Shown: positions 1 through 11,973 of the stretch, piece after piece
Numbering within the stretch: the first letter of the stretch is position 1
Layout: each line of letters starts with the position of its first letter
Assembly (NCBI GenBank): GCA_022701365.1
Contig: JAKUHH010000216.1
Coordinates: 1 to 64,000, forward strand
Direction of reading: 5' to 3'
Length of the DNA stretch: 64,000 nt
Origin: Mycocentrospora acerina
Taxonomy: Eukaryota > Ascomycota > Dothideomycetes > Pleosporales
Notes under the pieces: model-generated
Told to the model about the DNA's origin: nothing
What the model saw: only the letters and a program-made list of their open reading frames with translations
Databases searched by the model: none
Program-made: the position numbers and the translations under genes

Positions 1-1796
1 ATTTCTAGTGTTAGCATTAGCATTAACAGTTGTATTAACACTATAGCTAGTAGTAGTACTAGTAGTAGTAGTTATTTCTAGTATTTCTGTGTTTTATGTG
101 TTTTTAGATAGTCTATAACTACACTTATAGCTTATTGCTATATGCTCTCCTTTGCAGTTCCTGCAAATAGGAGATTAGTGTTAGCATAGACTACCTATTA
201 TACTGCAATCTTTGCAGCTTGCATAATCTTTTATGTAGTGCTCTAAGTTGCAGTATTTACAGCCTATTTTTTTGCAGCTATCTTTAGTGTGCCTTTGCTT
301 ATAGCAACTAGAGCAGAGCTTTATTATGCTAGGTGTCTTATAAGCTACTAAGGAGGCTCTTTCTCCTGCAATAGCTAGTAATTTTCTAGTAAGTAGTGCG
401 TTGCACTCCTGTTAATTTTTTACTGCAAAGACAATAGAAGCATATCTCTTATTAGGAGCAGCACTACTTAGTTTTTCTAGTTTTTCTCTAGGCATTAGCT
501 ACCTAGGGTTACCTTGTATAGTAATATTATTAAATGTTTCTATTTCTGTTTTTAGAAGAGCAGGGTTTAGTAAAAACTTATTATATGCAAGACGTAGTGA
601 GCTACTACTTAGATCTAACTTTCTAATTTTTAGATTTTTTAGTATTAAAATAGGATACTAGATATCTAGCTATCCTGCTTTTTAAGCAGAAAGTTAGCAT
701 TATAGGCGTCTGTTGTTATAATAACAATATTATTATTAGTAGTATAGCTAATTCTAGCTACTACAAGGGCTTTATTTGTAATGGTAGCTAGAGCTATATT
801 TATAGCGTTTCTCTACTGCAGTATATTTAAGCTACATTAAAAATCTTAGTTTGTAATTAAGGTTAACTCTTTTTCCTTTTGCTGCTCTAGAGTAGCTTGC
901 AGGTGTTGTTTTTTTGTTTTTTAATTATTTTTACTATTATTGCTGTTAGTAGTAAAAGCAGAGTCTGCTAGGCCTGCTACTTAAGCCTATAATTTTGTGT
1001 TGTTTTTGTTATTATTTGCTGCATTTTCTGTGTTTTTTTGTTATTAGTTTGTAGTATTTTTGTGTTATTGTTGCAATTAAATTTAAATAGCTTTTATATC
1101 TCTTACTAGCTCCTAAGTAGCAGCGTAGTTGCAGATAAGCCTGCCTTTTACTACTGCTTCTGCTTAAGCTAGCAGCTCCTTAGTAGCTACTCTTGTATTG
1201 TTGTCTGCACTAAGTAATAGTGCATCTTAAAAAGCTTTAATACCTTGTTTAATTAGGTATTCCTACCTCTCTTTCTGCTTAGCAGTGCTTATCTAGATAG
1301 ATAGCCTTTTCTAAACTGTCTTTTCTAGTAAGCATTGCTCTGTTGTTTGTTTTTTTAAGGCTCTAGGCTCCTGTTCTACATTAATATTTAAAGCTAGCTT
1401 ATCTTTACTCTCTTCTATTTCCTTATCTGAGTAGAGTATAGAGAAAGGGCTATCTGCTCTAGTACTAGGCCTAAGGCTAGGGCTATGACTAGCCCTAGCT
1501 CTAGTTCTAGGAAATTGAAAATCAGGTAGTTAGGGTCTATTTCTAGTGTTAGCAGGAGGGCTATTTCTAGCCTCTTAACGTTCTGGTGTAGTCATGGTCT
1601 GAGCGTTAAACGTTAAAAAATCAACGTTGCAAAATTGCAGGATTGCAACCTAGCTGCACACCACCGCCCTAGGCCCTAGGGCTCTAGAAATTGGAGGAGA
1701 GGCTGTCTAATGTGTGTTGAGATGATATCTAATAAAATATTGATGCCGCAGGCGTCAGAGCAGACGCGCTGAAAAAGGCAAAGTTGGTGTTTTTCT
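1..1796 (-). mobile_element. Tad/I-type LINE, copy 1: 5' end and ORF1 (RIP-decayed, cut by window edge)
   Basis: Read on the minus strand, this is the 5' end of a non-LTR retrotransposon. The 5' tip (about 1740-1796) is shared with copies ending at 11416 and about 20935. ORF1 begins with an ATG near 1595 (reading MTTPER) and is soon broken by RIP stop codons. Between about 95 and 350 the decayed ORF1 still shows three CCHC-type zinc knuckles, the clearest with spacing C-x2-C-x4-H-x4-C, as in LINE ORF1/gag-like RNA-binding proteins. The remainder of the element lies left of the window. The family call rests on copy 2, which also carries the endonuclease. Confidence 0.75.
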
Positions 1797-1799
1797 AGG

Positions 1800-4700
1800 T
1801 ACTTTATTTAAGGCAAATTTAGACAATAAATAGGTAGTTAAAGACACCCTAAAATCCTAATTAGACTTATAGACACTAGCATAATTAGTAACACTAAGCC
1901 TATTAAAAGACACTTAGGTACTTATAGAAGGAACACAAGAAAATATGCTACTAAATAGTTAAGATAATAAACTTAGCAGGAATAATACTAACACTCCTAA
2001 CTTAGCATAACTAAGATACTACCTAGATTACAGAAATAAGAATTACGCAGCTATATTATAGACAGCATGCTCCTATAATCTATGTGCAGACTACTACAGT
2101 AAAAAAGTAAAGTTAAGATAGTTTCTAGCACACAGAAATAAATATAAGTACTAATAGTATAACTATAAGTATAACAAATATAAAAACTACCTCTAAGATA
2201 AATATAAAAAAATGCACTTTCTTAGAACTAATAATCTAGTAAAGATCTTCTAGATAAAACTTATAGTTAATAGAGTCTATAACTAATACTAATAGATTAC
2301 TTGTATAAACCCTAAATGCGTTAAGTATGCAGAAGTAAAGCGCATTAATAGATTTTAAGACTAGCCTTATTTAAGTTAGCACTATGCACCTAGAATAATG
2401 CTAGACAACTTAATGCAATAAATTCTGAGACATTAGTTAAGCTATTAGTAAGACTTAATAAACACTAGATAAAAGCACTACTTAATTTAAAGGTGTAAAT
2501 AAATTTTATATTAGCAAGAGCAGTATAGATAGCTAGACTATTACTTATTAAGAAAAAGTAACTCTGCTCTATAGTAGTTATAAATAGGCAACTAATACTA
2601 GAAGAGTTAGAGATTATATATAAAACGCATAATATTACTCTTTAGATCTAGTTATACTAAGAATAGATTACCTTTAATATCTTTAAAATAGCTACTTATA
2701 ATATTATCTTAGGACTTCTTTAGTTATAAAAGCATAACCTAATAATATTATAGGCAAGACAAAGTCTTACTTTTAAGCAATATACCTGTATAACTATAAT
2801 AAAGCCTGCGCTTTATTATTAAACAAAAGTAGATAAGAAGATAATTAATATTATTACTTTAAATAAAGATATCTTTAAAATAGTAGAAGTTAACTCTATA
2901 GACGCTAATAGCTCTATAAGTTATAAAGTAATAGTTTAAAGAGAAACTTATAAAGAAGTAAGAAAATATATAACTTCTATTATCCTTAAAGAGTATTAAG
3001 TATAAGACTGCTTCTTTTAAGAAGAGTTAGGTGTAGCTATGCTAGCTAAGTATTAGCCTTAAGATTATAAAATTATCCTGTAAGAAGGAAAGTAACTAAC
3101 TTTTAATTAAATATATAGATTATTAGAGAAAGAGCTTAAGGTACTTTATAAGTATATAGCTAAGAATCTCTAGAAAAGATTTATTAAGAAATTATAATTA
3201 CTAGCAGGTTACCTTATCTTCTTTATACTTAAGAAAGACAGAACTCTTTATCTATGTGTTAACTACTAGAAATTAAATAATATTATAATTAAGAACAGAT
3301 ATTTACTACTAAATATATTAGAGTTATAAGATAGACTTTTTTAAGCAAAGATTTTTATAGCTCTAGACTTAAAAGGTGTGTACAACCTAATATAAATAAA
3401 GAAAGGTAAAGAATAGAAGACTGCTTTTTAAACGCGCTATAGACACTACAAATATACTGTTATACTTTTAAGTCCTATTAATACTCTAGCAATATGCTAA
3501 GCACTAACAAATAACATACTATAAGAGTACTTAGATATATTTACTATTACTTACTTAGATAATATCTTTATTTATTTAGATAATATAGAGGAATATATTA
3601 AGTATGTTAAGAAAGTACTTATAGCATTAAAGAAAGCTAAACTATAGCTTAAACTAGAGAAATGAAAGTTTTATAAAACAGAAATAAAATTCTTAGGCTT
3701 TATAGTAGGAATAAAAGGAGTATAAATAAGCAAAGAAAAAACTAGAACTATAAAAGAATAGCTATAACTAAAAATAGTTAAGGAAATATAAGCATTCTTA
3801 AGATTCTGTAACTTTAACTAAAGATTTATAAAAGACTATTTATACTACATAATACTACTTACTAAGCTTACATAGAAAGATATAATATTCTAGTAAGAAG
3901 ATAAGCAAGAAACTGCTTTCTAATTACTTAAGTAAGTATATATTAAGCTACTAACTATAGTAGCATTTTACAGCAGAGAACCCTTATAAATTAAAACTAA
4001 TATATTAGATTTAGTATTAAGAGCATACACTTATTAAGAATATAATAGTAAGTAGTATCTTATTATATACTATTCTTATAAATTTAGTAAACTAGAAGAA
4101 AGATATAATATGTATAATAAAGAACTTATAGTAATTATCTCTGCATTATAATATTAGAGAATCTATATAGAAAGCTATTTAGACCTTATAATCTACACTA
4201 ACTATAAGAACTTACTTTACTTTATAACTACTAAAGTACTTAACTAATAATAAGTTAGATAGTCTAAAATATTAAGATAGTATAAGTTTAAAGTCTTATA
4301 TATGCTAGAAAAAGATAATAGATAAGCTAACACTTTAAGTAAGAGGACTAACATTGCAAGAGAAAAAGAAATTATTTAGTTAGTAATACTGCAAGTTAAT
4401 AGAGAAAGATTAATTAGACTATCTTAGTAGCTAAACAATATATTATAAGTTATAAATAAAAAAAAAATTCTACTAAATATACTTAAGGAATTATAAGAAT
4501 AAGTTATTAGAAATAACTATTATAACCTAGTATATAGATATCTTAGAATTACTAGAATAATAGAACTTATATATTAAAACTATAAGTTTTTGCATAAAAA
4601 AAAGAAAAAATTACAGCTTATTTTAAGAAATACTTATACTATTAATAAAATAAGCATAGCACACATGCTAAGTACAGAGAAATGCAGCTAATCTAAGTAC

Positions 4701-5800
4701 TTAAAGCACCTTAGACAGACATTACTATAGACTTTGTTACTAGCTTACTAAACTCTAAAAATCCTGTTACTAATATTACTTATAATATAATACTACTTAT
4801 TATAAACAGACTTATAAAATACGCTATGATAATACTATTTTAAGATAATTATAATATAATATAATTAGGACATATAATCTTAGACAGAATAGTATAAAAC
4901 TATAGTATCTTAGAATTAATTATTAGTAATAGAGACAAATTATTTACATTAAACTATTAGACAACCCTAATAGCTGCAATAAGAATAAAATAAAAACTGT
5001 CTACTGCCTACTATCTATAAATAGATAGATAAATAGAAAGAATAAATTAAACTATAGAAACTTACCTACAGATATACAGTAATTAATAATAAAATAATTA
5101 AGTATTACTACTACTAATAGCATAAATAGCCTATAATAACAAGTTATTAGAAGCTATAAGTATAATACTGTACTTTATAAACTATAGATAATATCTAAAC
5201 CTCTTTATATAAATATTTCTTAGTTTATAAATAGAATTAGCAGTATTTATAGCAGAAGAACTAAAGAAAGTATATAAAAAATTAAAAGAAAATATTAAAA
5301 CAGCATAGTAAAAAGCTATTACTTATATAAATAGAAAAAAAAAACAGCACTTTAGCTTAAGAAGAGAGATAAAGTATATCTTCTTATAAAAAACCTTAGA
5401 ACAAGAAGACTAAGCAAAAAATTAGACTACATTAAAGTTAGACTATTTTTTATTATTAAACTAAAGGGACTAGTTAACTATAAACTTAAACTCCTTAAAG
5501 ATACTAAAATCTTCTTAGTATTCTACATATCTCTATTAGAACCTGCTAACTTAGAAATACTAATTTAATAAATATTCTACTTTAAACCTAATATTAACAA
5601 CAGCTACAAAGTTAAGAAAATCCTTAACTATTAAAGAACTAAACAAAGAATTAAGTACCTAGTTAAATAGAAAAGTTACCTTTTAAGCAAAAATAATTAG
5701 GAACTAGAAACTTACCTTATAAACTGCTAGATACTCCTTACTTAGTACTAATAGAAGCTGCAGTATTTAAGAGATTAAGAGTTGTCTACATTATAGGAAA
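1800..5800 (+). mobile_element. Ty3/Gypsy chromovirus, family B, RIP-decayed internal region
   Basis: Decayed pol of a Ty3/Gypsy element on the plus strand, order reverse transcriptase - integrase - chromodomain. The reverse transcriptase core lies around 3410-3620, with the catalytic YxDD box degraded to YLDN at 3552-3563. The integrase core is around 4720-4830 and still shows TIDFV (first catalytic Asp region). A chromodomain-like stretch at about 5605-5755 keeps EYLVKW-type spacing read through stops. Stop codons are dense (mostly TAA/TAG from CAA/CAG/TGG), so nothing is translatable. I see no 5' LTR next to the LINE end at 1796, so the ends are approximate. Family membership follows from motif order; sequence differs from family A. 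Confidence 0.75.
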
Positions 5801-6782
5801 ATACCTAACTAAGGCATTAGCAGCAGGACAATTAACGTTACCTCCTACCTTAGCCTCTATCTCCTCTAACTCTCCTAACTCTAACGCTAAATAAAGAGCC
5901 TTCTTCTTTGCTTTCTCTTCTGCTTACTTTAGAATCTTCTTATTTCTTATTAAACAGAGAACAACTTTAGATAATAACTTTTTATCTGCTTCTACCTTTT
6001 TTTTATATTTATTATATGTCCTATCTAGCAATTTCTAAGACATATTAATGCAAGAACAGCTAACATAAATATACTTAGCACACTTTAGACATTTACCCTT
6101 ACGTAAAGTTATAACATAACAATTAATTCCTTAATAGAAATAATAATTATAAGAAAATAGAGTAATACTGCTGTTGCAATAAGTTTTAAGGCTAAGGCAA
6201 AGACATTTTTAGGTAGATAAAGACATAACAGCGCTACAGACAGATAATATACGTAAGAGATCTGCTTATAAATGCTAATAACTAATAACTATATAATTTA
6301 AAGATAAATTATTTAGAAAGAAAAGATAATGTTATAATTAGGTTCTACAACCCTTAGGCTAGAACTAAAAAAGTATAAATCTCTTAACTAAAGGACTGTA
6401 TAGGCTAGGCCCTTTAGTAAGGAGTAGTTATATAACTAGCTTAACTCTTATCAGAGTAGGCTAAGACACATAATAAGTAAGCTTAACTTTATACATTATA
6501 AGCTATTTTAACTAATAACTATAATTTGTAGGGGACTTATAAGATTCCCTTATTATATATATAAATAATAGGAACACTACTCTTATAGTAATATATTTAA
6601 CCTTATTAATTAATCTACTTATTACTTCTTACCCTTAATTACAGTGTATCCTAGATATGTGCATTAAACTAACCTTATTTCCCTAAACTTACTCTATCCC
6701 TAAGAACTAACCTTAAACCTATTCTATATTAGTACTAGTATTAGAAGGTCTTTAACCACTAAGATCAAGTACAGAACAGGAT
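5800..6782. other. AT-rich RIP-mutated sequence, unclassified
   Basis: No open frame or recognisable domain. It lies between the chromodomain of Gypsy B and a fragment of Gypsy A. It may be the 3' untranslated part of B, but I cannot show that. Confidence 0.5.
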
Positions 6783-7193
6783 CTTAACAGAAACCTAGAT
6801 ACTATCTAAACCTTACTTTACATCTTCTTCTCTCTCTCTTTTACACAGATAAAAGATAACTCTGTAAAAAGGGACTTTTTGCCTATATAAAAAAGAAGAG
6901 GTAGTGTAATATTTACAACATTACATCTTATTATTACCCCTAAGTTAACTAACACTTATCTAATAGCTACCTAATTTGTACTTGCCTTAGATAGTAACCC
7001 TAGGAAAGGATATATAAAGGAGGCAGTCTGTGTAGCTTTATAGAGTAGTTTTTCTATATCCTTTTATACAAGACCTATAGGTGTAGAGAATAAGTATCTT
7101 TAGTTTACCCTCTAGTCCTAGCACTCCTATATGCCTAGTAGTAGACACTTCAGACCCTATTCAGATCAATCTCTTATAACCTGCGTCATTACG
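6783..7193 (+). mobile_element. Gypsy family A 3' fragment: polypurine tract plus LTR
   Basis: Positions 6783-6904 match the sequence before the 3' LTR of the full-length element (18690-18809), including the purine-rich AAGAAGAGGTAG directly before the LTR. The LTR runs 6905 to about 7193 (TGTAAT... to ...ATTACG), the same size as the 288-bp LTRs of element A apart from a one-base insertion. It keeps the TATATAA promoter-like box. The remainder of this element is missing; its left junction is near 6783. Confidence 0.8.
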
Positions 7194-8100
7194 CAAGGCC
7201 AGCAGAGAGATTAACCTTAACCTGCAAAGTAGACTAAAAAGGTAATATAATTAGTATAATAAATAAGAAAAAAGCATAAGAAGCAATACTTACTATAGTA
7301 TAACACCTCTTAGATATAGTAAAAGCAGGAGAGAAGGACTCTTTAAAGGTGTCTAACTTAGTAGCAGCATAATACTTTGCTTTAATAAGAGCTTTCTTAG
7401 CTGCAGAAATAGATAATAGGGCAGAAACTATAATAGAGAGAGAGCTTAAATAAAGCTGCTTATAGCTCTTTTTAACTAACATACAGGTTTTATAAGGCAG
7501 TATAGCAGGAATAAGTAGTAAGAAGGGGCAAAGAGTAGCAAGAGCTAGAAAAATGATAAATAAATAATAAGAAAGAGCTAAAGTAGGTAGTAAAGATAAT
7601 TAAAAGTAAGCAGCATATAAAAATAGAGGGCATATAGAAATATTAATAAAAGTAGTTACTAAAGGTATCTCTAATAGGCTATAAAAGTTTTATATATAAA
7701 GTAATTAGCTAGGTAAGAAGATTATATAATAAGCTATGCCTAGTTAAGAGTCTTAGTATAAACCATAATCTAATAAATAGCTAGTAAAAACCTAGTTACT
7801 AAGACCTTTAGCTTTACTAAGCTAAAACCTGTTTTAAGGCTTTTTAAAATATAACTAGTAATACTAAATACTCTATAGATAAAGCACAAGAACTATCTAG
7901 ATACCTTGCATATACTAACAAGGAACCTAAACCTCCTCTAAGACTACCCTAGCATATCTAGCAACACTAAATACCTTACAGACAACACACAGATACAATC
8001 TGACAAAACATAGAACACCTAAACAGGTATAAATAGATAGATATAAACAAGTTATTATAGCTATTAATTTATTTAAGTTTATACCTAGCTACAGCCCTTA
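7194..8100. other. AT-rich RIP-mutated sequence, unclassified
   Basis: Transposon-like decayed DNA with no motif I can name. The open frame at 7234-7482 on the minus strand encodes a low-complexity peptide typical of AT-rich DNA and is not called as a gene. Confidence 0.5.
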
Positions 8101-11100
8101 GGGCCTAGCCCCTTACAGCTTATAGTTAGTCTAGTCTAGAGAGACTGTAGAGCTAGGTAGACTAGAAAACAGTATAGTACTAAAAGCAGTACACTGCTTA
8201 CTAAACTCCTTTATAACTAGAGTTTCTCCTCCTATTGCAGTATATTGCAGAGGAGGGACTATTCTAACTGTTCTCTCTTTTATATAATTAAAAGCTTTAA
8301 AAATATCTTTTTTTTATGCTTTCTATAAAATTAGATTCTAGTTCTCTATTTTTGCTTTTTTTAAATTTTTTAAATAGCTGTTGTATAGCCTATTTGCTTT
8401 TATTTTATATTTTAAGCTAAAGCATAAAAAGTAGTGTTATAAGGCTTTGCTATAGAGTTTCCTCTAATTTACTAGCTCTTTGCTCTACTAAGGCTTAGAC
8501 CTTATACTTAGCTTTAGCTTAAGAATTAATTTATTAGCTACTGCTTAAATTGTAAAAGTAAGTAGCTCTGCTATACTATTAATTTTTCTAGTTAGACTAG
8601 CTAGTATTTCTAGTTCCTTTAGCTATTGTTCTTATTATAATAAGGCTTCTATTTCTAAAAGCTTTTGTTATATTTTGTTTTTATTAAACTCTAGAGCAAG
8701 CTCTATATTAAAGATTTCTTAGTCTGCCTTTTCTAAAGTATAAAGTAGGTCTAAAATAAGATTTAAATACATTGTTTATATAGAAATAGCATAGTAGCTA
8801 ATTAGTATATAGTTAGATCTAGTATCCTTACTCTTCTACTAATTTTCCTAAGGGCTATTTCTAAAGCCTGCACTAAAAACTAAGTTAATTACTAACTTAG
8901 CTCTAAATTTAGACTTATAGAATATTTACTTTTAGTTAGTATTTAGCAGCTAGTAATTATACTTTTCTTACTACTTTACTAGCTGCTTAGCTTCTAGATT
9001 TAGGTTTTATATAGCAGTGTTCTACTATATATAGTAGCTATTAAAATTACCAACTAATAAATAACATTATTATTTTAAATTTAGTTTAATAGCAGCCTTT
9101 GCACAGTCTTTTAACAATTAAAATATGTTTTAGAATCTGCTACTAAATCTTCTGCTAAGCCTATTATTTCTAAAACTATTAAATCTATATCTTTACTTAT
9201 ATCTAACTTTAAGCTATACTTTAGGCTTATTTTAGTAAAAATATAGATAGCAGTTCTAAGCTTTTTAGTAGTTTCTATTAAGACTAGAGTTTAAGCAAGG
9301 TATTATAGTAAGAACTACCTATCCTGCTTATCTAGCTATATACTAGGTTCTTGCACTAGAATTAAGTCTGCTTTTCTAGCAAATGCTATTTCTAAGAGAG
9401 ATTGTTAAGTTTCTTATCTTTTTCTTATATTATATTATAGAAACATAATTTCTCTTTTTCTTTTAGATAGAGGGGCATCTAAAATATTTGTGCTAGAATA
9501 AGCATTTTTTTTATATACTTATAGTGGGTTTACTAGAGGAGAAGTAGTGTTATTGCTATTGCTATTGCTATTGCTATTGCTATTGCTATTTCTAGTGTTA
9601 GCATTAGCATTAGCTACAGTGTTAATACTAGGGCTAGTAGAAGTACTAGTACTAGTATTAGTACTATTAGTAGTGTTTATTTCTGTTACCTCTCTATTTT
9701 TTAATAGCCTATAGCTACACCTGTAGCTTATTGCTATATACTCTCCTTTATAATTTCTATAAATAGGGGATTAGTGCTAGCATAGACTACCTGTTGTGCT
9801 GCAGTCTTTGCAGCTTATATAATCTTTTATACAGTGCTCTTAGCTGCAGAATTTGTAGCTTATTTCTTTATAGCTATTTTTTATATGCCTTTACTTAAAG
9901 CAGCTTAGGTAGAGCTTTGCTATGCTAGGTGTTTTATAAGCTACTATTTTAGCTTTTTCTCCTGCAATTGCTAGTAATTTCTAGCAATTAGTATATTACA
10001 CTCTTATTAATTTTTAACTGTAAAGATAATAGAGCTATATCTTGTAATAAAGGTAAGAATGCTTAGTTTTCTTAGTTTTACTATAAATATTAGATACTTA
10101 GATTTACTTTATATAGTAATAATATTAAATATTTCTATTTCTGTTTTTAGAAGAGCTAGGTTTAGTAAAAACTTATTATATGCAAAGATATAGTTAGCTA
10201 CTACTTAAATCTAGCTCTCTAATTTCTAAATCTTTTAGTATTAAAATAAGAGGATAAAAATCTAGCCGTATTAATTTTAAAGCAAAAAATTAGTATTATG
10301 AGTATCTATTATTGTAATAATAATATTATTAGTAGTATAGCTAATTCTATCTATTACAGGAGTGTTATTAATAATAGCAGCTAGAGCAGTATTTATAGCA
10401 TCTCTCTGCTGCAGTATATTTAAGCTGTGTTAGAAATCTTTATTTATAAGTAAGGTTAGCTCTTTTTACTTTTGCTGCTCTAGAGTAGCCTACAAGTATT
10501 ATTTTTTTATTTTGTAAGTTTTTTATATATTTTTGTTATTATTATTGCTGTTTATAGCAAAAGCAGAGTCTGCTAGGCCTGCTACTTAAGCCTTTAATTT
10601 TATATTATTTTTATTATTATTATTGTTATTATTTACTGCATATTCTATGTTTTTTTTAATTAGTTAGTAGAATTTTAATATTATTATTATAATTAAATTT
10701 AAATAATTTTTATTTCTCTTACTAGCTCCTAAGTATTAGCATAGTTACAGATAAGTCTGCCTTTTACTACTACTTCTACTTAAGCTAGTAGCTCTTTAGT
10801 AGCTACTCTAGTGTTATTATCTGCGCTAAGTAATATTGCATCTTAAAAAGCTTTAATAACTTATTTAATTAAGTATTCTTACCTCTCTTTCTACTTAGTA
10901 GTGCTTATCTAAATTAATAGCCTTTTTTAAACTGTCTTTTTTAGTAAGTGTTACTTTATTATTTTTTTTTTAAAGCTCTAGGCTTTTATTCTATATTAAT
11001 ATTAGAAGCTAGCTTATCTTTACTCTTTACTTTTTTCTCTTTATCTAAATAGAGTATAGCATAGGGGTTAGCTGCTCTAGTATTAGGCCTGTTGCTAAGG

Positions 11101-11416
11101 CTAGGGCTAGGACTAGCCTTAGCACTATTTCTAAGAAATTAGAAATTAGGTAGTTAGAGTCTATTTCTAGTGTTAGTAAGAGGGCTATTTCTAGCCTCTT
11201 AATATCTAGTATAGTTATAGTCTAAGTATTAAATATTAAAAAATTAATGTTGCATAATTGCAGGATTGCAACCTAGCTGCAAACTACTACCCTAGGCCCT
11301 AGGGCTCTAGAAATTAGAGGAGAGACTGTCTAATGTGTGTTAAGATGATATCTGATGGAATATTGATGCCGCAGGCGTCAGAACAGACGCGCTGAAAAAG
11401 GCAAAGTTAGTGTTTT
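8100..11416 (-). mobile_element. Tad/I-type LINE, copy 2: ORF1 plus APE endonuclease, reverse transcriptase missing
   Basis: Reading the minus strand from 11416 downward gives the shared 5' end, ORF1 with zinc knuckles (about 9690-9920), a (TTGCTA)n run at 9551-9592, then an exonuclease-endonuclease-phosphatase domain. That domain shows ILVQEPS near 9340-9370, a VGNFNS remnant of the VGDFN motif near 9045, and a later NLVFSAG-like segment near 8880 corresponding to the VIDLVFAAG region of LINE endonucleases. The following linker ends near 8100, so the reverse transcriptase is absent. Stops from RIP break all frames. The exact 3' boundary is uncertain. Confidence 0.75.
9551..9592. repeat. (TTGCTA)n hexanucleotide run inside the LINE
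   Basis: About seven tandem copies of TTGCTA. The homologous place in LINE copy 3 (about 19105-19130) has fewer units, so the array length differs between copies of the same element. Confidence 0.85.
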
Positions 11417-11685
11417 TTGTAAAACTAGAATATAAGCAAGGTATTACAGTAAAAACTACTTATTCTGCCTATCTAGCTATATGCTAGGTTCTTGCACTAG
11501 AATTAAGTCTGCTTTTCTAGCAAATGCTATTTCTAAGAGAGATTGTTAAGTTTCTTATCTTTTTCTTATATTATATTATAAAAAGATAATTTCTCCTTTT
11601 CTTTTTAATAGAGGAGTATTTAAAATGTCTATGCTAGAGTAATCATTTTTTTTAGACTTATAGTGTGTTTACTAGAGGAGAAGTA
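11417..11685 (-). mobile_element. LINE copy 3, 3'-side half (split by Gypsy A)
   Basis: This segment repeats 9289-9545 of LINE copy 2 (endonuclease region up to the ORF1 junction). It abuts the 5' end of copy 2 at 11416, and is cut at AAGTA (11681-11685), where Gypsy A begins. The sequence resumes at 19098 with the same AAGTA followed by the (TTGCTA)n region, exactly as the uninterrupted copy 2 reads at 9537-9560. Confidence 0.85.
11681..11685. repeat. Target-site duplication AAGTA, left copy
   Basis: The five bases before the 5' LTR equal the five bases after the 3' LTR (19098-19102). Uninterrupted LINE copy 2 has a single AAGTA at this point. A 5-bp duplication is usual for Ty3/Gypsy integrases. 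Confidence 0.9.
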
Positions 11686-11973
11686 TGTAACATTCACAAC
11701 GTCACATTATATCATTACCCCTGAGTCAACTAACACCTATCTAATAGCTACCTGATTCGTACTTGCCTTAGATAATAACCCTAGGAAAGGATATATAAGG
11801 GGGGCAGTCTGTATAGCTTTATAGAGTAGTTTTTCTATATCCTTTTATATAAGACCTATAGGTGTAGAGAATAGTATCTTTAGTTTACCTTTTAGTCCTA
11901 GCACTCCTATATGCCTAGTAGTAGACACTTTAGACCTTATTTAGATTACTCTTTTATAACCTGCATTATTATA
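11686..11973 (+). repeat. Gypsy A 5' LTR
   Basis: Begins TGTAACATTCACAACGTCAC and ends TTATTATA (RIP form of GTTACA). It is homologous along its full length to 18810-19097, 6905-7193, 27235-27521 and, inverted, 21259-21548. It contains GGATATATAAGG, a probable TATA region. Confidence 0.9.

Noticed and set aside
7234..7482. 82-codon open frame in the AT-rich island
   Set aside because: Composition (Leu/Ile/Ser/Lys) is what AT-rich RIP DNA yields; no homology-like motif, inside transposon debris.
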